Source of the DNA: an uncultured Clostridia bacterium
Lineage (GTDB): Bacteria > Bacillota_I > Bacilli_A > RF39 > UBA660
DNA: 13,732 bases
Assembly: GCA_947304495.1 (NCBI GenBank)
Contig: CAMZBG010000031.1
Coordinates: forward strand, 1-13,732
Reading direction: 5' to 3'
Shown: positions 1 to 6,289 of the stretch, in pieces
Layout: the number at the start of each line of letters is the position of its first letter
Position numbering within the stretch: position 1 is the first letter of the stretch
The notes under the pieces: model-generated
What the model saw: only the letters and a program-made list of their open reading frames with translations
Told to the model about the DNA's origin: nothing
Database searches by the model: none
Position numbers and translations under genes: made by a program

Positions 1-967
1 CTAACGAATCATTTAATGATATAAATGTAAAATTAGATGCCATTTTAACTTCATGCGGAATATCATCAGAAGCTGCCACTATTGGAAGTCCAATAGCTTC
101 TGCTTCAACTAGGACTAATCCTAATCCCTCAAATACTGATGGAAATAAGAATATGTCCATTGAACTCATTAATGCTGGTACATCATCTCTAGCACCAAGC
201 ATTTGAACTGAGTCTTTTAAACCTAGTTCATTTATCTTATTAGTAATCTTTTCTCTATCTTCGCCTTCACCAACTAATAATAGTTCTGCATTAGGTTCAA
301 CTTTTTTTATTTCATTAAATACATCAAGTAAAAACATTTGGTTCTTTTGAAAATGTAGTCTTCCAACATTTCCAATAACTAATTTGTTTTCTGTACCTAG
401 TTCTTTTCTGATTTTCTTATCAGCATCAGCACTATATTTAAATCTATCTAAGTCAATTGAGTTTTTAACTACCAATACTTTATTTCTAACTTTATCTGTA
501 TAAAACCAATTACTAGCATCATCAGAACATGACCAATAATCAGTTACATATGAATCTAAATTTTGTTTATATATTCTATGTAATATACCTTTTATTTTAG
601 ACCCCATATTTTGAGAATTATGTGCATGTATAATTCTCTTTTTGATTCCATACTTTTTAGCTAATTTAAAATAATCTAGATTTGTTATATTACAAAAGTT
701 TACCCAAATAGAACTGTATTCACTTGCATGTTCCTTAAAGAAATCTTTTAATTCTTTTTTATGTTTAAACATGTTTGAGTGTTTAGAACATATATGATAT
801 GTTTTACCACCCATACTTTTAATTTCTTCATCAAATGCTATAGAATCTGTTGAATATAAGAAGTCTAATTGAACTTCATTTCTATCAAAGTTTCTATAAT
901 AATTCATAACAACATTTTCTATTCCACCAGGATTTTCTGTAAATCCTACTACTAAAACTTTTTTCAT
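1..967 (-). CDS. GT4-family glycosyltransferase, C-terminus cut by window edge
   Basis: Reading from an ATG at 965-967, the frame stays open for 322 codons to the left edge, so the C-terminus (roughly 40-50 residues for this family) is missing. The product is a GT-B retaining glycosyltransferase that moves a sugar from a nucleotide sugar to a lipid-linked glycan at the cytoplasmic face. Visible features are the N-terminal glycine loop NPGGIENVVMNYY (12-24), HAH at 114-116, the donor-site GNVGR...KN (199-209, Arg203 and Lys208) and the EX7E motif in FEGLGLVLVE (Glu280, Glu288). A Shine-Dalgarno AGAAGG sits 6 nt before the ATG. It begins 15 bp after the stop of the neighbouring GT4 and is its paralogue (shared MNYY, FKY, RKELG, QKNQ and LDVF/VDVF blocks). 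Sugar specificity cannot be read from sequence. Confidence 0.9.
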   Translation of the reverse strand, partial: MKKVLVVGFTENPGGIENVVMNYYRNFDRNEVQLDFLYSTDSIAFDEEIKSMGGKTYHICSKHSNMFKHKKELKDFFKEHASEYSSIWVNFCNITNLDYFKLAKKYGIKKRIIHAHNSQNMGSKIKGILHRIYKQNLDSYVTDYWSCSDDASNWFYTDKVRNKVLVVKNSIDLDRFKYSADADKKIRKELGTENKLVIGNVGRLHFQKNQMFLLDVFNEIKKVEPNAELLLVGEGEDREKITNKINELGLKDSVQMLGARDDVPALMSSMDIFLFPSVFEGLGLVLVEAEAIGLPIVAASDDIPHEVKMASNFTFISLNDSL

Positions 968-982
968 AACAAACCTTCTTTT

Positions 983-2089
983 TTAAACTAAACTATTATA
1001 TAAATCAACTAACTTTTTACTTTCAATATCTATATCATAACCACTATCAGCTAATATAGTTTTTTGTTCTTTTCTTTCATAATCTTTATTCTTAAGTATT
1101 GCATTAGCCCACTCTTGTTCACTTGCTTTTAATTTAACAAATGATAATAGATCTGATATTTTAGCAATATCAGGAACTTTATCAGATACTATTGTTTTAA
1201 GCCCACATGCTTGAGCCTCAATATTAACAATTCCAAGTCCTTCATATAATGATGGAAGAACAAACATATCCATTGCTTGATAATAATCTTCTATATTATC
1301 AACTGGTGGATGCATAATAACTTTATCTTCAATGCCTAACTCTTTAATATGTTCTTTTAATTCTTTTTCAAGTTCTCCTTCACCAATAAGAAGTAATTTA
1401 GAATTAGTTTTTTCACTAACTAAAGTAAATACATCTACTAAGAATAATTGGTTCTTTTGAGGGCAATATCTTCCAACATTACCAATTAAGAAACAATCAT
1501 CAGATAAACCTAATTCTTTTCTCATTTTACTTCTCATAGCAGAGTCATATTTAAATCTTTTGGCATCAATAGCATTATTAATTAAATAATATTTCTTTCT
1601 CTTAAATAAGAAATCTCCTGCTAATTTAGAACATGCAAAATATGTGTTTGCAGATCTTAATCCTAATTTAACTAAAGGAACATTTCTAATAGCATGTGAT
1701 AACTTATCTGCATACTTATTTTGATGACTATGAACTATTCTAACTTTAATACCATATTTTTTAGCATACTTAAGATATAAGAATGCAGCATTAGCCATAT
1801 GGCAATGAACTATATCATAATCATGATGTTCTTTAAAAAAATTATCTACATACTTTTCCGCTTTACCCATTTTAAAGATATTAAATCTAGGAAGCATAAA
1901 TACTTTATCTCCGTTTTTCTCTATCATATCTTTATATGTTTTATCAGTGATATTGTGAGTTGCAAAATCCATCTTAATATCATTATGGATTCTTGAATAA
2001 TAATTCATAACATAACTCTCCATACCACCACATACATTTAAAGCTGGTGTAATTGTTAAAATTCTTATTTTTTTAGAATCACTTTTCAT
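983..2089 (-). CDS. GT4-family glycosyltransferase (EpsF-like)
   Basis: This is a complete 368-residue GT-B glycosyltransferase, the usual family length. It probably adds one sugar to the exopolysaccharide repeat unit on the inner membrane face. Motifs counted from the chosen start are the glycine loop VCGGMESYVMNYY (19-31), HSH (120-122), FACSK (151-155), GNVGR and QKNQ (203-214; Arg207, Lys212) and EX7E in YEGLGIVNIE (Glu283, Glu291). I chose the ATG at 2089 over a GTG three codons upstream because that GTG is part of the Shine-Dalgarno AGAGGTGA, which stands 5-6 nt before the ATG. It is the first gene after the consensus promoter at 2141-2169 and is followed after 15 bp by a paralogue, so the two probably form a transcription unit. 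The acceptor and donor are unknown. Confidence 0.93.
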   Translation of the reverse strand: MKSDSKKIRILTITPALNVCGGMESYVMNYYSRIHNDIKMDFATHNITDKTYKDMIEKNGDKVFMLPRFNIFKMGKAEKYVDNFFKEHHDYDIVHCHMANAAFLYLKYAKKYGIKVRIVHSHQNKYADKLSHAIRNVPLVKLGLRSANTYFACSKLAGDFLFKRKKYYLINNAIDAKRFKYDSAMRSKMRKELGLSDDCFLIGNVGRYCPQKNQLFLVDVFTLVSEKTNSKLLLIGEGELEKELKEHIKELGIEDKVIMHPPVDNIEDYYQAMDMFVLPSLYEGLGIVNIEAQACGLKTIVSDKVPDIAKISDLLSFVKLKASEQEWANAILKNKDYERKEQKTILADSGYDIDIESKKLVDLYNSLV

Positions 2090-2140
2090 TAAATTCACCT
2101 CTATAATTCTTTATTTTTATTACTTATATGCGCACTATTA

Positions 2141-2169
2141 ATTATATAATATTCACTATATACAGTCAA
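2141..2169 (-). promoter_or_regulatory. Sigma-A type promoter for the two-gene GT4 unit
   Basis: On the minus strand TTGACT (2169-2164) is followed by exactly 17 nt and then TATAAT (2146-2141). This is five of six for the -35 box and a perfect -10 box at optimal spacing. Transcription would start near 2134, giving a leader of about 45 nt before the ATG at 2089. The core, with its flanks GTTTGACT and TATAATTA, is the same as that of the promoter at 10587-10615. No clear terminator separates it from the upstream SHMT-like gene, so read-through from the main operon is possible. Confidence 0.75.
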
Positions 2170-2180
2170 ACAGTTCTGTT
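2169..2180. repeat. Small inverted repeat abutting the -35 box
   Basis: AACAG-TT-CTGTT is a perfect 5-bp inverted repeat with a 2-nt centre. It lies directly upstream of, and touches, the TTGACT box at 2164-2169, and immediately follows the stop codon of the SHMT-like gene (2181-2183). It could be an operator half-site pair or chance. It is too short and lacks the T-run needed for an intrinsic terminator. The main-operon promoter at 10587-10615 has no matching repeat. Confidence 0.25.
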
Positions 2181-3434
2181 CTATATTACAAATTTAGAAA
2201 TGATGCTATCATCAAATGCAAAATTGACCTCTTTTTTAGGTAACTTATCTTTAAGTTTATTTACATAATTGACATCAACATCAGTTTTAGTTAAATTCGA
2301 AATAATTTCTACAACTACATCTAAATCACTATCTTGATAATTATACCTTGCTATTTCTTGTGTACCAAATCTTATACCATAATCGTTAAATAATTTTTTG
2401 TGCTTTTTGTTCAATGTAACTTTACATTTATAAGCATTTTCATAAATAGTATTTGTTAATTCTTGACTACATCTTAAGAACACTTGATGTGTGAAAGAAT
2501 ACTGATTATCTACAGATACAATATCATATCCTTTTTCTTTTAATTTACTTCCTAAATAATTTGAACAATGAACCATATGTTCCATATATTTTTTTCCATA
2601 CTCTTCAAATTCTATTAATGAAAACAATAACGATATTTTTTGATGCATTTGAGAATGTCTCAAATACTTTGGATTAATCTCTCTTTCCATTTTTTCGTGA
2701 AGACTTTCTTCATTTGTTAAAATCAATCCACTTGCAGGGCCAGGAAAAGTCTTATGAGTACCACCAAAAAGAACTATATTTTTCATTTTTTCTAATGGAT
2801 TTGAAACTACTCCAGCTGCTATTAATCCCATTAATTGGCTACAATCATATAATAATACCGCATCTGTAGTATCAATTTTTTCTACATCAAGTGGTTTTAT
2901 AATATCTGAAGGAGCTAATAGAATAAATCCTATTTTCTCTTCTTTAACCATTGAATTAAGTTTGCCATAGTCTAAATCATATTTATCTATATCATATGGC
3001 GCATCAAATACTTGAAGTCCAATTCTTTCTAAAACAGGTTTTACAGATGCATGACCACCATACTCCTTACCCAAAATCATTATTTTATCGCCAGGATTAC
3101 ATAATGTTTTTCCAATCATATCAATACAATTCATTCCAGTAAATGGTCTTGGATCTGTATATTTTGCTTTAAAAACTCTTTCACATACTTCAGATAGTTT
3201 TTGATAAAAAGGAAATAATTTTTCACATCCAATAAAATTATCATCCATATTAAATGAATATGTATTATTCATAATATATCGTTCCTGAAATCCCATATTT
3301 AATGGTAAATTAGCAAAATCTGATATAACATTTTCAGCTGCACATAATGGTAAAGTTTCATTATGATACTCTTTAAAATCTTTTACTAAATTTAATACAT
3401 CATTTATGTCTTTTTCTACTGTTTTATTACTCAT
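2181..3434 (-). CDS. Divergent SHMT-like PLP-dependent enzyme
   Basis: This 417-residue fold-type-I PLP enzyme aligns by eye with serine hydroxymethyltransferase along its length. Retained are the Schiff-base lysine in GGTHKTFPGP (Lys228), the pyridine-nitrogen aspartate in YDCSQ (Asp197), the ring-stacking histidine in GGH (His128), GCE (69-71) and GIRFGTQEIAR (Arg355, matching the substrate-carboxylate arginine of GlyA). Changed are the Ser of SHMT SEN (Ala33 here), the His of DxxH (Gln200 here) and the Tyr-Tyr before GGCE (Asn66-Phe67 here). It therefore probably acts on an alpha-amino acid but is unlikely to be the housekeeping folate enzyme. Its ATG overlaps the stop of the LicC-like gene (ATGA). 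The Shine-Dalgarno AAGGAG is about 13 nt upstream, so translation is probably coupled. I infer that it makes or remodels the moiety activated by its neighbour. An aldolase or transaldolase role is possible; the exact reaction is unknown. Confidence 0.8.
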   Translation of the reverse strand: MSNKTVEKDINDVLNLVKDFKEYHNETLPLCAAENVISDFANLPLNMGFQERYIMNNTYSFNMDDNFIGCEKLFPFYQKLSEVCERVFKAKYTDPRPFTGMNCIDMIGKTLCNPGDKIMILGKEYGGHASVKPVLERIGLQVFDAPYDIDKYDLDYGKLNSMVKEEKIGFILLAPSDIIKPLDVEKIDTTDAVLLYDCSQLMGLIAAGVVSNPLEKMKNIVLFGGTHKTFPGPASGLILTNEESLHEKMEREINPKYLRHSQMHQKISLLFSLIEFEEYGKKYMEHMVHCSNYLGSKLKEKGYDIVSVDNQYSFTHQVFLRCSQELTNTIYENAYKCKVTLNKKHKKLFNDYGIRFGTQEIARYNYQDSDLDVVVEIISNLTKTDVDVNYVNKLKDKLPKKEVNFAFDDSIISKFVI

Positions 3435-4552
3435 TTGTAAATATTCACTCCTTTATCATTATTGCTCCTATAAATTTTAAAAAATCTATTGTTATAACAA
3501 ATTTCTTGCTGTATATCATTACCTATATCACATAAATATAATTCGTTATCACATTCAAATTTAAACAAGGATTCTTTTATATTTTTTAGTGTTTCTATAT
3601 TTATTATATTTTCTTCTTTTATATTTAATAAATCACATATAGTTTTCATTATTTCACTACCAGAATTAGATTTATATTTTTCATCAAATACTCTTAATTC
3701 TTCTAATGAATCAAACTCATATATAATATTATCTCTGCATTTTTTTGCATACATATAAAGTTCATCTAAATGATCATCTTGAATATCTGCCCAGAATTTA
3801 TTCTTAGTAGATTCTTCATTATATTCTCTATCTAATATCTCAATCATTTTATTTGAGAATCTCTTTGAAAAGTAAGCATATCCAAGAGTAACCCAAACAT
3901 CATGCGCTCTTTCACCATAGAAAGTATCTAGTATCTTATTATCTTCATCTGTTAGAACACCACGTTCTGGAGTTAGACCATCTTCATAGATAGTACAATA
4001 ATATGAATCATAAGCATATTTTTGAAATATATTTTCTGCAAAATATAAATCTGACGAAGTAATAATAGAATTCTTCAAATAATCACGTGCTGCATATACA
4101 CTTGAATGATTATTTCTTACCTTATATTCTGTAGATTCTACTAATATAACATTATATTTTTTTGAAAGGAACTCAAACTTTTCTTTCATATACCCAACTA
4201 CAATAACAATCTCTTCAATGCCTTTTTCTCTAAGTTGTAGTATTTGTCTTTCAATTAATGATTGCCCTTTAACATCTAGTAATCCTTTTGGATTTTCAAA
4301 ACTTAAAGGTACAAATCTTGTAGACATACCTGCCGCTAGAATTATTGCATTATCTATTTTATAACTTTCTAAAAACTGAATACCTTTTTCTGTAATGTTA
4401 TTATTTTCACTTACATAATCTTTCTCTTTTAAATAATTATAATTTTCATTAAAACAATCAAGACTTATAAATAAGTCTTCAATTATTTTATTAATATCTA
4501 AAGAACTTGTTTCTTCAATTCTTCTTAATATTTCAAATTGTATGTAACTCAT
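3431..4552 (-). CDS. LicC-like nucleotidyltransferase with N-terminal winged helix
   Basis: This 373-residue protein has three parts (numbering from an upstream ATG four codons earlier). Residues 5-68 look like a winged-helix DNA-binding type domain. Residues 71-295 form a GT-A-fold nucleotidyltransferase with the signature AIILAAGMSTRF, NPKGLL (Lys93), IVVGYMKEKFE, RNNHSSVYAARDYL and SSDLYF (Asp172), closest in pattern to LicC phosphocholine and PntC aminoethylphosphonate cytidylyltransferases. The last 70 or so residues resemble only the beginning of a LicA/choline-kinase N-lobe (LLNIKEENIINIETLKNIKESLF), with no kinase catalytic lobe. It probably makes CDP-X for the LicD transferase encoded just upstream. 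The start at 4552 is preferred because GGAGGG lies upstream of it, though the spacing is only 4 nt; an ATG at 4564 is the alternative. Stop and next start overlap as ATGA. X is unknown. Confidence 0.83.
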   Translation of the reverse strand: MSYIQFEILRRIEETSSLDINKIIEDLFISLDCFNENYNYLKEKDYVSENNNITEKGIQFLESYKIDNAIILAAGMSTRFVPLSFENPKGLLDVKGQSLIERQILQLREKGIEEIVIVVGYMKEKFEFLSKKYNVILVESTEYKVRNNHSSVYAARDYLKNSIITSSDLYFAENIFQKYAYDSYYCTIYEDGLTPERGVLTDEDNKILDTFYGERAHDVWVTLGYAYFSKRFSNKMIEILDREYNEESTKNKFWADIQDDHLDELYMYAKKCRDNIIYEFDSLEELRVFDEKYKSNSGSEIMKTICDLLNIKEENIINIETLKNIKESLFKFECDNELYLCDIGNDIQQEICYNNRFFKIYRSNNDKGVNIYK

Positions 4553-4590
4553 TTTCCCTCCCATATGTGACTAAAAATATATTAAACAAG

Positions 4591-5397
4591 TTACTTTATT
4601 TTATATACTTCCATTTCATGATTAACTTGTTTTTCTTTTGGAGGTAATTTCATATAATCTCCATATAAACCTGTTAATAAATAATCATAAGCTGCAATTC
4701 CATCATACTTTTTGCCTTCAAAATTAAATTTTCTTACTTTTAATTGATCTTTTGTTAGAATTTGCCTATGTACATCATTCCAGGCTTGTCCACCAACTCT
4801 TTTTGCTGCATCATAATCATATTTCTTTGATATTTTTACAATCTTAGTAACAATCTTTTTTTCTTTTCCTTTATAGCATAACTTAATAAAGTGTCTAATT
4901 ATTGCTACTATTTTACTATCATGATTCTTTATAAACTCTTCCTTCATTAACAAATTACAAAGTATTTTTCTTAAATAAATTATCCTTAAATAATTATACC
5001 ATAATGTAATATTTGATTTAGGTAGACCATCTATTGGAAAAATATCAATCCATAGATTATTGTCTGCTCCAAAATCATTTTTTATAGTAATATTCTTATT
5101 ACAAATTTTGATATATGGATATAAAGAATTATCTAATTCACTATATGTGCATATTAAATTTTTACCAAATAAATCCGGATTTTTTCTTACTAAATCTAGT
5201 ACTTTTTCAAAATCTGGTCTAGGCATAAATAAATCTATATCATCATCCCAAGGAATAAAACCCTTGTGTCTAACAGCACCAATAAGAGTACCAGACCATA
5301 AATAATATTTAATTCTATTCTTTTTAAATATTTCTACTGATTTATCTAATATTTCTAATTCTTCTAATTGTATTTCTCTTAAACTAAGTTTCTTCAT
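4591..5397 (-). CDS. LicD-family phosphotransferase
   Basis: This 268-residue protein is the usual length of LicD enzymes, which transfer a phospho-substituent (phosphocholine in the best-known cases) from CDP-X to a sugar of a surface glycan. The nucleotidyltransferase-fold signature is clear: WSGTLIGAVRHKGFIPWDDD (34-53), with the metal-binding aspartates in DDDID (51-55). WIDIFPIDG follows in the middle, and a C-terminal YGDYMKLPP block (near 247-255) is also typical of the family. The ATG overlaps the stop of the upstream GT2 gene by one base (TAATG) with only a weak Shine-Dalgarno, which suggests coupled translation. The LicC-like enzyme encoded downstream is its natural donor supplier. 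Whether the substituent is choline, ethanolamine, a phosphonate or something else cannot be read here. Confidence 0.9.
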   Translation of the reverse strand: MKKLSLREIQLEELEILDKSVEIFKKNRIKYYLWSGTLIGAVRHKGFIPWDDDIDLFMPRPDFEKVLDLVRKNPDLFGKNLICTYSELDNSLYPYIKICNKNITIKNDFGADNNLWIDIFPIDGLPKSNITLWYNYLRIIYLRKILCNLLMKEEFIKNHDSKIVAIIRHFIKLCYKGKEKKIVTKIVKISKKYDYDAAKRVGGQAWNDVHRQILTKDQLKVRKFNFEGKKYDGIAAYDYLLTGLYGDYMKLPPKEKQVNHEMEVYKIK

Positions 5398-6287
5398 TAC
5401 TTTTTAATAAATTCAATACTAGGATTGAATTTCTTACCTTTCCTCATCCCTTTACCAATTGCATGCATTCTTTTAAATTTATTCTTTGATTTAAAGAATA
5501 TCTTAAGTTGTAAATAAGGTGCTTTTATTTTAAATAATCTTAGTTCTTTTTTATCATACTTCCTATATATATAATATAGGTTTCTATAATTATAGAAATA
5601 TCTATCAATTCTATTAACATCACAATCAACAATATTTATTCCGATGTTTGAATTCATTTTGTGCATAACTATACTATATGGATTTAAATAACCTGGAGCT
5701 TTAGTAGATAATCTCTTTGTATACTCCATATCATCACCATATATAAAGAATTCTTTTATTGGTAATCCAACTTCATAAACATATTTCATATTAATAAAAC
5801 AAGACACAAACGAACAATAATCTATTGTTAATAAATTATTAAATAATGATTCATAATTATGTATTGAACTAGATGATACACCTTGAACATTCATTCTACA
5901 TAGTTTTCCATCTGTCCATTTAACTACACTTCCTAAAAAGGAAAAATTATCATCTATCTTTTTAGCTACCTTTATATGTGCTTCTAATGAATCTGAATTA
6001 GGAATTGTATCATCATCCATGATCCAACAATAATCATAACCTTTACCTTCTAGTTGTTTCATACCATAATTGAAACCACCAGCACCACCAAGATTTTCAC
6101 CTGTATTAAAATATTTAATATTATTCTTTTCTATAATATTTTTTACATAATCATACGTCCCATCTGTACTTGCATTGTCAATTAAATAAATATCAGATTT
6201 ATATGTTTGTTTTAGAAGTGCATTAAGGTTTTCCTTAAGTAATTCTTTTCTATTATATGTTACAACAATAGTAGCTACTTTTTTCAT
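5397..6287 (-). CDS. GT2 glycosyltransferase, GlfT2/rhamnosyltransferase-like
   Basis: This is a 296-residue GT-A inverting glycosyltransferase. It opens with VATIVVTYNRKELL, then has IDNASTDGT (36-44), ENLGGAGGFNYGM (64-76), the metal-binding MDDDT (90-94) and a catalytic-base-region GDDMEY (184-189) followed by His209. The NLGGAGGF block is characteristic of the GlfT2-like branch, which includes galactofuranosyl- and rhamnosyltransferases, so UDP-Galf or dTDP-Rha are plausible donors; this is inference from family pattern. There is no strong membrane segment, so it probably works peripherally on lipid-linked acceptors. It starts 2 nt after the stop of the GT4-Wzy fusion and overlaps licD by one base, placing it firmly within the operon. 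AAAGGAAA about 9 nt upstream is a moderate Shine-Dalgarno. Confidence 0.9.
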   Translation of the reverse strand: MKKVATIVVTYNRKELLKENLNALLKQTYKSDIYLIDNASTDGTYDYVKNIIEKNNIKYFNTGENLGGAGGFNYGMKQLEGKGYDYCWIMDDDTIPNSDSLEAHIKVAKKIDDNFSFLGSVVKWTDGKLCRMNVQGVSSSSIHNYESLFNNLLTIDYCSFVSCFINMKYVYEVGLPIKEFFIYGDDMEYTKRLSTKAPGYLNPYSIVMHKMNSNIGINIVDCDVNRIDRYFYNYRNLYYIYRKYDKKELRLFKIKAPYLQLKIFFKSKNKFKRMHAIGKGMRKGKKFNPSIEFIKK

Positions 6288-6289
6288 AT

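Noticed and set aside
1799..1996. Plus-strand open frame of 65 codons
   Set aside because: It lies wholly inside the GT4 gene on the other strand, has no Shine-Dalgarno or promoter, and its Ile/Phe/Lys-rich composition is what antisense of an AT-rich gene gives.
2560..3434. Assignment of the PLP enzyme as housekeeping GlyA
   Set aside because: Several conserved SHMT residues (SEN serine, DxxH histidine, Tyr pair before GGCE) are replaced, and the gene is coupled to a LicC-like gene rather than to one-carbon metabolism.
5060..5305. Plus-strand open frame of 81 codons
   Set aside because: It is antisense to the conserved LicD catalytic region, whose motif explains the sequence fully; no ribosome site is seen.
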